Shown piece after piece: positions 16,702-25,656 of a stretch of DNA of 64,000 nucleotides. Positions within the stretch are counted from its first letter, which is position 1, and each line of letters opens with the position of its first letter. The DNA is from Tranquillimonas rosea (GTDB lineage Bacteria > Pseudomonadota > Alphaproteobacteria > Rhodobacterales > Rhodobacteraceae). Below the pieces are notes generated by a model. That model searched no databases. It was not told the origin of the DNA and saw only the letters and a program-made list of their open reading frames with translations. The stretch spans positions 186,001 to 250,000 of the forward strand of contig NZ_FOGU01000001.1 of assembly GCF_900111315.1 (NCBI RefSeq), in the 5' to 3' direction. Made by a program: the position numbers and the translations under genes.

Positions 16702-19700
16702 TCCTGCTCCTCGATGTCGAACCTCGTCAGAGCGCAAACGGCATTGACGAGGCGCATCTGCTCAACGGTCGAGCAAGCGGTCTCCGTCAACCGCGGCGAG
16801 GCGAAGACGAGACTTAATGCCTTGCCGCGGCTGATGGCGACATTGAGGCGTTCCCGTGCCAGCAGGAAGTCGAGCCCGCGCGACGTCTCTTCGGCCGACG
16901 ACGCGGTCATCGACACCAGCGCCACCGGCGCCTCCTGCCCCTGGAACTTGTCCACCGTCCCGACGCGGATGCCCGGCAAAGCCTCGGCAAGCGCATTGAC
17001 CTGCACATTGTAGGGCGCGACGACGATGATGTCGGAGTGCAGCAGCGGGCGGGTCGTGCCGGCGCGGTCCGTCCATGTGCCGTCGAGAAGCGAGGCGGCC
17101 ACGCGTCGGATCGCCTCGATCTCCTCGGGGCATTCCTGCGCGCGGCCCTCCTGCGCGACGGGAACGAGAAATGCGCCCGTGGCGGGAAGACCCGCGGCGG
17201 CAATCCGCTGCCGCGACGTGCTCTCGTGCGCGGTGAGGCGGTCTTCATAGAACTGGCTCGAGATGTAGCGACAGATCTCGGGGTGCATGCGGCGGGTGAC
17301 CGGCAGGAACAGTCCCCGGTCGGACGGCACGGTGATTGCACCGTCCAGAATCCAGTCGAGACATGAGAGATTCGCGGGATGCGGATGCGCCCCCTGGATC
17401 ACCTGCGGCAATTGGTTCGGGTCGCCCACCAGCACCACGTTGCGCGCGGCGTTCGTCATTGCGAGCAGGTTCGCGAGAGAAACCTGACCGGCCTCGTCGA
17501 CGAAAAGGTAGTCGAAGGCGCCGGCCATCTCGTCGCGCGCGAACAGCCAGGAGGTGCCGCCGACCACGTCCGCCGCTGCGAGTTCCGGATCGCCATTGTC
17601 ACGCGCCAGGTGAATCCGGTCATAGGGCGGATCGAGCGGCGCATCCTCGCGCTTTCCCTTGTGAGCGAGCGACGCATAACCCGTGGCGAAAGGCAGCTCG
17701 CCATCCTCCAGAGCGTCGACGCAGCCCATGAGCACATTCCGGATGGCCTCGTGCGAATTCGAGGCGACCGCCACGCGCTTGCCCTGCCTCACCAGGTTCA
17801 GGATGGCGCGGGCTGTGACGAAGGTCTTGCCCGTGCCGGGCGGTCCCTGGACAGGCAGGATAGTTGCATCCATCGCGCTGGTTGCCGCGATCATCGCCTG
17901 CACCGGATCCGTGTCGTCGCCGACAGACAACGGCGGGATGCCGGAGAAGCGCGGCGCGCGGCGCGCGAGCAGGTCGTCTGCCGCGCGGTTCGCCCGGTCC
18001 CCGAGCTGATCCTCGACGATCTTGCGGATGGCAGAGGGAATCGGCGCGGCGCCGATCGCGAATGTGGGGAGGAGATCGAGACGGTCGGGCATCCTGTCGC
18101 CCTGGCTGGGCCCCATCTTGATGGTGACCTGCCCCCGGCGGCGGTCGAGCTCGATGACCGAGACCTTGGCGATGCCGCCGTCCAGCGCGATGCAGGCCTC
18201 CCTGCCCGTGCGAAGTTTCGTCTCCTGGGGCGGGAAGCGGTAACTCCGCCTCAGGGAGCGTTTCTCCGGCTCCTGTGCTCCCGTCGCGATCAGCCCCCCG
18301 AGGCAGTCCATGTCCTCGCACAGCTCCTCCGAGGTGCGTGCCGCGGCGTCGAACACCGCCCAGGCGGCCGGCTTGGCCTCGCGCGCGTGGAACTGCGTGA
18401 GATCGAACAGCAGCTGCCCGCGCCCCTCCGGAAGTTCTGCCGAGAGGAGGCGATCGCGCAGTGCGTCTTCTTCGGCTTCCCGCTCGTCATATGTCTCTGC
18501 CTGCGGCGACGCGGGCTCGGGCCAAGGTTCGTCGGGCCGCTGCGCCACGAGCCAGTCACGCAGTTCCCGGGTCGAGATGCAGTCCAGCCGGTTGTAGTCC
18601 TCGATCTCGGCGAGAATGTCCGCGTCACCCGTCTCCCGCCAGGCTTCATAGGCCACAACCGAACCGCCGGCCGTCTTCACCTCCCCCGTGCGAGCGAAAC
18701 CGTAGAGCGCCTCCATGTCCTTGATCGAGTAAGACGTCTCGGACGCCGCGATGCCGCCTCGGACGACGGCATAGAGGTCGCAGAACCGTCGCTCTCGCAA
18801 CAGCCGATCCAGCAGCGCCTCGCCGACGCCATGCCGGGTGCAGAGCCTGCGGAGCGCGGTGATCTCGTAGGGGGCGTAGTGGTAGATATGGGCGCGCGGA
18901 TGAGCCTTCATCCGAGCCTCGAAGATATCGAGCAGCCGGATGAGCGCGTCACGTTCCTCGCGATGGTCGTGCGCCCAGAGCGCGCTGAAGCCGGAGCCGT
19001 CCCACAGGCCGTGCAGGTATTCCAGCCCGTCCGCAGCGCCCTCCGCATAGAACGGATCGCCTTCGATATCGTAGAACAGGTCCCCGGGGTCCGGCTCCGG
19101 GAGCAGGTGGAAACCCTTGCCCTCGACGGCCGGGCACAGGACGTGGTGCGGCCCCTTCTGCGCCCGGTCCGACTGTAGCCGCGCTTGCAGCCGGAGCCGC
19201 TCAAGCGTGGGCTCGGCAAGTCGCGGGATACGCCGGTCATGCGCGGCGAGACCTGCCATGGTGGTGATCCCGGCCGCTTCGATCTTTCCCACCTGCGAGC
19301 GGCTGATTCCCGCGATCCGGTGCAGGCTGTCATCCGCCTCCCACTGACCGGCACAATGCTCGCGCCAACGGCAAAGGTCGCAGGCCGCACACGGAACCGG
19401 CCGGGTCGGCCAGGGAGCGGCCACGAAGCTCTCCAGCCGCGCACGTGCGCCGCGGGCATAGGCGGAATACTCGGCCAGGCGGAAGGAGGCGCGCCTGCCG
19501 TCGCCCAGCAGGACATGAGCGTGTTCCGGTGCCCGGGCCTGTAGCGGTGCCAGCAGGTCGGAATAGAGGACGAGCTGGAGCAGGTGCGACGGCGAGGGCT
19601 TTCGCTTCAGCTTGGTGTCTGCGACCTCGTAGGAAAACGGTCCGAGACCGGAAGGGGTCTCGACGCGCTCCAGGAAGTCCGACCATCCGCCCCAGACACC

Positions 19701-20012
19701 CCCCTCGAGTGCCCCTTGGAAGACGATCGGCGCGCCGGACCTGAGCGCCGCGCGGGTTCCATTCACCGCGTCGGCGAACGTCTGGTCGCGATCGATCTCG
19801 ACCACGCCGCCGAGGGCCCGAAGACTCGCCAGGTGCTTTTCCTCGTGCGCGTCGCCGTGCCGCTGGAGCAACGTCGCGTCCTCGCTGTCCTCCCCCGGCT
19901 CCGGGCCTCGTCCATGCAGCCGTTCGAGGTCGAGGAAACTGGCATGTGAGCAGGCCATGAACCGCATCAAATCGGAGGCCGACAGACGGATCTCGCCGTC
20001 CCTCCACATCAT
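16698..20012 (-). CDS. RecB-like nuclease (TM0106 type) fused to UPF1/Dna2-like helicase
   Basis: This is an 1104-residue protein whose ATG (MMWRDGEIRLSASDL) overlaps the preceding stop as ATGA. The N-terminal 220 residues resemble the Cas4/RecB-like nuclease of the TM0106 family, including a cysteine cluster CAACDLCRWREHC near 206-219 that could hold an iron-sulphur cluster. Residues about 310-520 contain an RNase-H-like exonuclease pattern: FYDIEGDPFY, YHYAPYEITALRRLC and YNRLDCISTRELRDWL. The C-terminal half is a superfamily 1 helicase: GPPGTGKTFVTARAI near 723, VDEAGQVSLANLLA, LVGDPNQLPQV, TVDKFQGQEAPVALVSMT and RLNVAISRGK. It should unwind and trim nucleic acid in the cytoplasm. All motifs look intact. 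Confidence 0.88.
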   Translation of the reverse strand: MMWRDGEIRLSASDLMRFMACSHASFLDLERLHGRGPEPGEDSEDATLLQRHGDAHEEKHLASLRALGGVVEIDRDQTFADAVNGTRAALRSGAPIVFQGALEGGVWGGWSDFLERVETPSGLGPFSYEVADTKLKRKPSPSHLLQLVLYSDLLAPLQARAPEHAHVLLGDGRRASFRLAEYSAYARGARARLESFVAAPWPTRPVPCAACDLCRWREHCAGQWEADDSLHRIAGISRSQVGKIEAAGITTMAGLAAHDRRIPRLAEPTLERLRLQARLQSDRAQKGPHHVLCPAVEGKGFHLLPEPDPGDLFYDIEGDPFYAEGAADGLEYLHGLWDGSGFSALWAHDHREERDALIRLLDIFEARMKAHPRAHIYHYAPYEITALRRLCTRHGVGEALLDRLLRERRFCDLYAVVRGGIAASETSYSIKDMEALYGFARTGEVKTAGGSVVAYEAWRETGDADILAEIEDYNRLDCISTRELRDWLVAQRPDEPWPEPASPQAETYDEREAEEDALRDRLLSAELPEGRGQLLFDLTQFHAREAKPAAWAVFDAAARTSEELCEDMDCLGGLIATGAQEPEKRSLRRSYRFPPQETKLRTGREACIALDGGIAKVSVIELDRRRGQVTIKMGPSQGDRMPDRLDLLPTFAIGAAPIPSAIRKIVEDQLGDRANRAADDLLARRAPRFSGIPPLSVGDDTDPVQAMIAATSAMDATILPVQGPPGTGKTFVTARAILNLVRQGKRVAVASNSHEAIRNVLMGCVDALEDGELPFATGYASLAHKGKREDAPLDPPYDRIHLARDNGDPELAAADVVGGTSWLFARDEMAGAFDYLFVDEAGQVSLANLLAMTNAARNVVLVGDPNQLPQVIQGAHPHPANLSCLDWILDGAITVPSDRGLFLPVTRRMHPEICRYISSQFYEDRLTAHESTSRQRIAAAGLPATGAFLVPVAQEGRAQECPEEIEAIRRVAASLLDGTWTDRAGTTRPLLHSDIIVVAPYNVQVNALAEALPGIRVGTVDKFQGQEAPVALVSMTASSAEETSRGLDFLLARERLNVAISRGKALSLVFASPRLTETACSTVEQMRLVNAVCALTRFDIEEQE

Positions 20013-22621
20013 GCCGCATTCTCCTCGACGCCAGTCGCCGTCAATCTCAGCACGTGCCCGCCAAGATCGCGAAACGCCCGCTGGCGACATGACAACACGA
20101 GGATCTGAAGGTCGCCGGCCTGCCGGTGCAGCGCGTCGAACATGCGCTCGATGCGATCGTCGTCGGTAAAGACCAGGGCGTCGTCGAGGATCACCGGGGC
20201 ATGCCGACCGGCCCGTGCCAGCATCCGGGCGAAGGCGAGCCGGACCAGAAGCGCCACCTGCTCCTGCGTTCCGCCGGAGAGGATCTCGAGGGGCTCCGGC
20301 CTGCCCTTCCGAACCAGGGCATCGGGCAGCAGCGTCTCGTCACCCCAGGTGAGATCGGCCTCGGGCCAGAGCAGACGGAGAAGCGGCTTCAGTTCAGCCG
20401 CGATCGGAGCGAAATACCGCTCGCGCGCCCCAGTCTTTGCCGCCTCAAGCGCGGTCTCCAGACGCCGAAGGACTGCCACCTCGTGCTCGATCCGGTCGAG
20501 GTCAACCCGGGCCGCGTCCAGTTCCTGAGCGGCCTCGGCGAGACGTTCCTCCACTGCGTCTCCGGAACCGCGCGAGATCCGCTCGTCGAGCATGGCGATC
20601 TCCGGCTTCAGCCGGGCAACCACACTGCGCGCCTCCTCCGCGACCGACCTTGCCCGCTTCAGCGACGCCTCGGCGGCGGCCAGGTCCGGAGCGCTGCGGG
20701 TCATCTCGGCGTGGACCGCCTCGGCCGCCCGCAGTGCGGTAGAAGCACGATCGAATTCGGTGGCGAGCGCGTCCTCCATGGTCCCTTCCTGTCGCTCCAG
20801 GGTTGCACTTGCGCGCGCCAATCTGTCTTCGGCGCCGGCGGCGGCCGTCTCGGCGCGCGCAAGGGCGGAACGGGCATCCGAGAGCCGCTCCGCCGCGGTA
20901 TCTCGGGCCGACTGAGCGGCGATCCGCGCCTCCTCTGCCGTCGCGACCGCCGCCTCCGCCTCTGGCAGGTCCGGACCCTCGTCTTCTGCGGCCTCCGGGA
21001 TGGCCGCGAGCGCCGCGCGCAGCGGATCGATTCCGTCCGGCGCAAGGCTCTCGAAGACGGCCTGCGCCTCGCGTCGGCGCCGTTCGGCCTCAGCGCGCGC
21101 CTCGGCGGCCAGGCGCGCCGTGGCGAGATCGGGTGCACCTGCGGCATCGAGCGCGTCGTGCAGTCTCCGCTCTGCGGTTTCTACGGACGTTCCGTCCTGC
21201 TCGGCAGCACCGGGGGAGACTTCCAGTTCGCCCACGCCCTCGATCACGAGGCGGGCCCGATGCGGCACTGAGACCAGGCGACTATCTGGCACCGGCGCAC
21301 CATCGAGCCGGATCGCACCGTCTCGCCCCTCGCTGTAGCGCACGATGATCTTTGTGGCCGCCGCGTCGCGCGCGGCGCGGACCGCGGCGACGTCCGATGC
21401 GAGCGCCTCGAGATTGCGCAGCGTCTTCGCATCCGGCCCGAGCAGCGCCGCCGCCGCGGCCTCCTCCATTGCCTGCCGCGCAGCCTCCGCCTTTCCGATG
21501 CGATCGCTCAACTCCGCCCGGCGCGTCGCCCCATCCTGAGCCGCCTTCCGGCGCTGTGCTGCGCGCCGCGCCACTTCGGCGGCCTTGAGGCGGTCCAGCG
21601 CGACATCGAGCGCGGCCTGGGCGTCATCGCGCGCGGCGAGCGCCGTCGCGTTTTCACCCTGTGCGGTCTCGGCGGCACTGCGGGCCTCACACGTCTGCGC
21701 ACTCGCCGCCTCGTGTTCGGCCAGCACCGCGCGCAGCGTCTCGAGCCGCCCCTGCGTGTTTGCAACCGCGAGCCGCGCGGCCTCGACCTTGCGCGCCGCG
21801 AACTCCACCGCTTCGGCATGGCGCAAAGCGGCTTCATGCGCCTCGCCCGCCTCCTTCAGGCGCAACTCCCGCGCCGCGGCCGCCTCCGGCGCCTCCAGTT
21901 CGGCGAGATCGCGGCGCCGCCGCTTCCGCATCTCCAGCGCCTCGTGCAGCATGTCGGCTGTTGCGGAGAGTTCCGCGTGCCGCGCCTCCAGGGCCTCAAC
22001 ACGCTCCTGGGCAGCCTTCCAGGAGCCGCCGGTCCGGGGCCGGCCAGTTCCGGTGGCGTAGTCGCTCAACTCCGATCGACACCGCGCGAGCGCGTCGTCC
22101 ATGCGTCGACCACCGGTCATCGCCTCGACCTCGTGACCGACCGAGGACATCAGGTCGCGCCGCGCCGCGAGCGCCGCTTCCTGATCCTTTTTCGATCCTC
22201 CGCCGAGCGCCGTCATCCCCTGACGCACCCAGACCAGCCCGGACGGCCCGCCATCGCCGCCTCCGAGAAGCCGGCCGATCCACGCCTCCGCTTCGTCCGC
22301 CTGCGCGACGAGCCGTCCCTCCTGCGTCACCGTGACCGACGGTTTCGAGAGCCAGCGCTTGGCGATGACGAAACGATCCTCGTCGATCTCCACTTCGACC
22401 GTGACCTCCGGCGCACCGCCGGCATGCGGTCGCAGCGCCTTCACCTCCCGGGTCTGCGAGCCGTGTGCGACGAAGAACAGCGCCTGGATGGCATCGAACA
22501 GCGTGGACTTGCCCTGCTCGTTCGGTTCGCAGAGCAGGTTAAGACCGTCGCCGATCCCGTCGATCCGCGTCACGTCCGTGAAGCGGCGCACGTTATTGAG
22601 AGTGATCGACCGGAGTTTCAT
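20009..22621 (-). CDS. SbcC/YhaN-like SMC-family ATPase
   Basis: This is an 870-residue protein when started at MKLRSITLNNVRRF (22621), which overlaps the phosphoesterase stop as ATGA; the longer open frame upstream is an artefact. The Walker A is LLCEPNEQGKSTLFDAI near 25-40. Two long coiled-coil arms rich in Ala/Glu/Arg fill the middle. The C-terminal head has the ABC signature LSGGTQEQVALLVRLAFAR and Walker B PVILDDALVFTDDDRI near 809. No CxxC zinc hook is visible between the arms, which fits YhaN-type proteins better than Rad50/SbcC. With its neighbour it should form a Mre11-Rad50-like complex that acts on DNA ends or structures. It lies directly before the nuclease-helicase. Confidence 0.88.
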   Translation of the reverse strand: MKLRSITLNNVRRFTDVTRIDGIGDGLNLLCEPNEQGKSTLFDAIQALFFVAHGSQTREVKALRPHAGGAPEVTVEVEIDEDRFVIAKRWLSKPSVTVTQEGRLVAQADEAEAWIGRLLGGGDGGPSGLVWVRQGMTALGGGSKKDQEAALAARRDLMSSVGHEVEAMTGGRRMDDALARCRSELSDYATGTGRPRTGGSWKAAQERVEALEARHAELSATADMLHEALEMRKRRRRDLAELEAPEAAAARELRLKEAGEAHEAALRHAEAVEFAARKVEAARLAVANTQGRLETLRAVLAEHEAASAQTCEARSAAETAQGENATALAARDDAQAALDVALDRLKAAEVARRAAQRRKAAQDGATRRAELSDRIGKAEAARQAMEEAAAAALLGPDAKTLRNLEALASDVAAVRAARDAAATKIIVRYSEGRDGAIRLDGAPVPDSRLVSVPHRARLVIEGVGELEVSPGAAEQDGTSVETAERRLHDALDAAGAPDLATARLAAEARAEAERRRREAQAVFESLAPDGIDPLRAALAAIPEAAEDEGPDLPEAEAAVATAEEARIAAQSARDTAAERLSDARSALARAETAAAGAEDRLARASATLERQEGTMEDALATEFDRASTALRAAEAVHAEMTRSAPDLAAAEASLKRARSVAEEARSVVARLKPEIAMLDERISRGSGDAVEERLAEAAQELDAARVDLDRIEHEVAVLRRLETALEAAKTGARERYFAPIAAELKPLLRLLWPEADLTWGDETLLPDALVRKGRPEPLEILSGGTQEQVALLVRLAFARMLARAGRHAPVILDDALVFTDDDRIERMFDALHRQAGDLQILVLSCRQRAFRDLGGHVLRLTATGVEENAA

Positions 22622-23748
22622 TGCGCGACCTCCTTCACGAAAGCATAGAGACGGGCGAGCGCGTCGGCGGCGACTTCGCGTTCGCGACTGTCCTGCGCGA
22701 CGTCCTCGGCCTCGGTCAACAACGCCTCGGCCGCCAGGCGCAATGCCCCGGCCCGATCGATCTCGTCGAGATCGGCCTGCTCGTAATGGGTGCCCAGAGC
22801 GGCTGTGACGAGCTCGAAATATCCGAATTGCGGGCCGCGCCGTTCGGCGGCGCGACGCAGATCGGCCTGCTCGGGCAGCCCCGACCATCCAGTTGCCCGC
22901 ACTCTGATCAGCGTGTCACGCGGATGTTCAGCGGGCAGAAGGGCTTCCAGGGCGTCCGCCGCATCCTGCCGCGGGCCGAGCGCAAGCTCCGCTTCGGTCC
23001 AGAGAAATTCTCCGGTCTCGATCTCCTCGACGCGCGGGCTCGCCCCGACGCCATCCATCGTCACCGCAAGGCAGACGCCTCGACGTCCATGCTTGAACCG
23101 GTCCTGCTCCGGGCTGCCGGGATACTGCACGCGTGGACCGACCTCCATCCGCCCGTGCCAATCCCCGAGCGCAAGATAGTCGAGCCTCGCCGAGCGGTCC
23201 CGGTCCGGAGGGATGCTCTCGCCCGTCTCCGTGAAATCGGTCACGCCGCCATGAGCAAGCCCGAGCCGCAGCGCTCCCTCGTCGCTCGGCATCGTCACCA
23301 GCGCCTCGCTGGCATCGCGGCCCGCAGAGCGCCAGGCAATGGGACAAGGCAGCAGCGTTGCGCCTTCGTCCAGCTCCACCGGCATCGCCTCGATGACCGG
23401 ATGGACGTTCGGCGGACAGTCGCGTCGGATCGCATCCCACAGCGGCTCTGCGTCGCGCAGATTGTCGTGGTTGCCGGGGAGCAGCCACCACTGCATATCC
23501 CCTGCCCCGGCCATCGCGGCGAGCGCCTGCCGAAGCACACCCGCCGAGGGTGTCGGGGTGTCGAATGTATCGCCCGCCAGCAGCACATGGGTAGCGCCGT
23601 GTGACCGGGCGGCCCTCGCAAGACGGTCGATCGCCCCGTGACGGGCCTCCATCAGCCGGCCCCTGATGTTGTCGTCGGGCGGCTGAGGGATGTTTGCGAA
23701 CCGTCGGCCGAGATGCAGGTCCGAGCTGTGGATGAAGCGGAATGTCAT
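22618..23748 (-). CDS. SbcD/YhaO-like metallophosphoesterase (Mre11-type nuclease)
   Basis: This is a 376-residue protein starting at MTFRFIHSSDLHLG with an ACGGAG ribosome binding site 8 nt upstream. The two-metal phosphoesterase motifs are in order: SDLHLGRRF (10-18), LLAGDTFDTPTPS (about 55), LLPGNHDNL (about 90), LGLAHGGVTDF and LALGDWHGRMEV. This matches the catalytic set of SbcD/Mre11 DNA nucleases. Length and the paired downstream ATPase fit YhaO-YhaN-like complexes. The gene ends in an ATGA overlap with that ATPase. It is the first gene of the tightly coupled six-gene run that ends with mcrC and follows the WYL regulator by 190 bp on the same strand. Confidence 0.88.
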   Translation of the reverse strand: MTFRFIHSSDLHLGRRFANIPQPPDDNIRGRLMEARHGAIDRLARAARSHGATHVLLAGDTFDTPTPSAGVLRQALAAMAGAGDMQWWLLPGNHDNLRDAEPLWDAIRRDCPPNVHPVIEAMPVELDEGATLLPCPIAWRSAGRDASEALVTMPSDEGALRLGLAHGGVTDFTETGESIPPDRDRSARLDYLALGDWHGRMEVGPRVQYPGSPEQDRFKHGRRGVCLAVTMDGVGASPRVEEIETGEFLWTEAELALGPRQDAADALEALLPAEHPRDTLIRVRATGWSGLPEQADLRRAAERRGPQFGYFELVTAALGTHYEQADLDEIDRAGALRLAAEALLTEAEDVAQDSREREVAADALARLYAFVKEVAQ

Positions 23749-23938
23749 TGGCGACTCCGTAAAAAGGGCATGCAGCGCCGGCAGCGGCCGGATGTCCCAA
23801 CACTTGGTTACTGACCGCGACAGAACCTGTCGCCCCCTCGCCGGAACATATCGGGAGGCATCGCGGGACGATCCGTCGGATGCTCGCCGGCAGGATGTTC
23901 GGCCGGGACGATTTCCGCGGTCTCGCGGCAAGGACGGG

Positions 23939-24937
23939 CTAAGGCGGAGATGGAAAGTCCGACCTCCGATGCGCAGCGACCATCTCGGCGAGCCGCGGCG
24001 GCGCCAGCACCTCCACCCGATCGCCCCATTGGTAGAGATGCCAGGCCATCTCGAGGAGACCCGACGCGAAGAACCGAACCGTCAAGGCGCCGTCCGGCTC
24101 CTCGGTGAGCGCCTGATCGGGATGAAACACGAAATCGCGCGCGATCGCCGCGGCCTCCGGACGGAACCGCCACACCACCTCTCCGTATTCGCCCGCCTCA
24201 TGGTAGGAGCCAAAACCCTCCGCGGCATGGGCCGCCAGGTCGAAATCCGGATCGCGCGAAAAGCTCTGACCGTCGACCCGCGCGCGCTGCATCCGGTCCA
24301 GCCTGAATCGTCTCAGGCTGCCGTCCTCCCCGACCGGCCGCGCAACGAGATAAGGCCGGGTGCCGAGCAGCAGCCCGTAGGGCTCGACCCGCCGTTCCCG
24401 AGCGGCTCCGTCGCGCGCTCCCTGGTATAGGAAAGTCAGCCGGAACGGTGCGCGCAGCGCTTCGGTGATGGCGTCCAGCAGCGTCGGATCGGCGCGCACG
24501 CGCGGGCCGGGCCGGGAAGCGAATCCTTGCGCCTCAAGCAGCGCCTCGGCATCGGATTCCGCCCTTCGCGCATGAGGTGACGGCATCATCGACAGCAGGC
24601 GCTCCCGCAGCGTCCGCAGGCTCGCAGCGTCCTTCTCGATACCGTCCCGCTCCGCGCGGCGGATCGCCATGTCGAGCGCCACCAGCTCGCGATCCTTCAG
24701 GCCCTGCGCGTGCGCGAGACGGATATCGGAGGTCCGAACCTTCCAGTATTTCCGTTGCGCCTCATCGATAGAAATCTGGACGATGGGGAAGAAGTCCTCG
24801 ATTGCTTTGGTCATCCGTTGCGCTGTGCGACGATCGACGCAGAACTCTTCCTCGATGTCCTGAAGCGCAACGCCGCGATGCCGGGCTGCGGACATTTCGG
24901 CGAGGCGAAGAATCTGAAGCGCTTTTGTGAATGACAT
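23939..24937 (-). CDS. WYL-domain transcriptional regulator of the defence operon
   Basis: This is a 332-residue protein started at MSFTKALQILRLAEM (ATG at 24937); a TTG start 10 codons upstream is less likely. The N-terminal 65 residues form a winged helix-turn-helix (ALQDIEEEFCVDRRTAQRMT). Residues about 150-235 form a WYL domain with RLTFLYQGARDG, RRVEPYGLLLGTRPYLVARP and the Arg-rich RRFRLDRMQRARV. A C-terminal WCX-like extension follows. WYL proteins such as CapW and BrxR control defence operons and sense nucleic acid or nucleotide signals. Being the first gene, oriented with the operon, it probably regulates the phosphoesterase-to-mcrC run and perhaps itself. Confidence 0.88.
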   Translation of the reverse strand: MSFTKALQILRLAEMSAARHRGVALQDIEEEFCVDRRTAQRMTKAIEDFFPIVQISIDEAQRKYWKVRTSDIRLAHAQGLKDRELVALDMAIRRAERDGIEKDAASLRTLRERLLSMMPSPHARRAESDAEALLEAQGFASRPGPRVRADPTLLDAITEALRAPFRLTFLYQGARDGAARERRVEPYGLLLGTRPYLVARPVGEDGSLRRFRLDRMQRARVDGQSFSRDPDFDLAAHAAEGFGSYHEAGEYGEVVWRFRPEAAAIARDFVFHPDQALTEEPDGALTVRFFASGLLEMAWHLYQWGDRVEVLAPPRLAEMVAAHRRSDFPSPP

Positions 24938-25656
24938 CTGACAACGGATCAACTTGTCTGGGCACAATTCTCCAGACCGTCTTCGCGGTCAATCGAAGCG
25001 AGACAACCATTGCAGCCTTGAGGCCCAATGCGGCGCCGTTGGGGGAATCTGATCACACAGGCCAGCACTTCGCGATGCCGTGATCCAGCCTCGGGCGTGT
25101 TCGCACACGAGGCCACCGGCAGCACTGCGACGACGACCGTCGGCGCGCCAGTTTCGCTCCTGCTTTCGGTCCTCGGAACGAAGGGCTCACCGGGGTTGCT
25201 CTTGAGGAACTCGCCACGGACGCGTCCGAACATTGTGACGAGGCTGCCGTCGTGCGGCGCGTCGCGGGTTAGCACCAGCGGGCATTTGCCCTAACGTCAC
25301 CGCGCGCCTCCGAGCTCGGGCCGTCAGATTCCCAAGCGTGGGGCCGCCCATCGAGTCCCGTCTTGACCGCTTCACGCGCCACTCTGGGCATCGCTTCCAA
25401 GGTTCGCGCGTTGGTTTTGCGGAGTCCATAGCAAGTAGACCCTCGGTTCGAACGGTGGCGGGATCGATGAGCCGGGTGGCGGTAAAGTCGTGGAACTCGC
25501 ACTCTCAGTTCCACGCAGCCAGCGCGTCCATCGACCGGGAAGCTGCGGGTAGACGATCAGCAGGAAGAGCGCACCGCCTCGGTGACATGAAATGGATATT
25601 GCGCGATCAGTCCGCCGGAGTCATGCTGACAACATACCGATTGTGAAAGGAAATTC
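24938..25656. other. Divergent intergenic region, no supported gene
   Basis: These 719 bp separate the WYL regulator (minus) from the ClpP-like gene (plus). They must hold the promoters of both. Several short frames are open on each strand (for example 24949-25275 minus) but they lack ribosome binding sites and recognisable sequence. The region is the natural place for WYL operators; I found no convincing long palindrome by eye. Confidence 0.5.

Noticed and set aside
20009-23748. Housekeeping SbcCD exonuclease
   Set aside because: The ATPase lacks a visible zinc-hook CxxC, is shorter than SbcC, lies inside a mobile island and is translationally coupled to restriction genes. A YhaO-YhaN-like defence role fits better.
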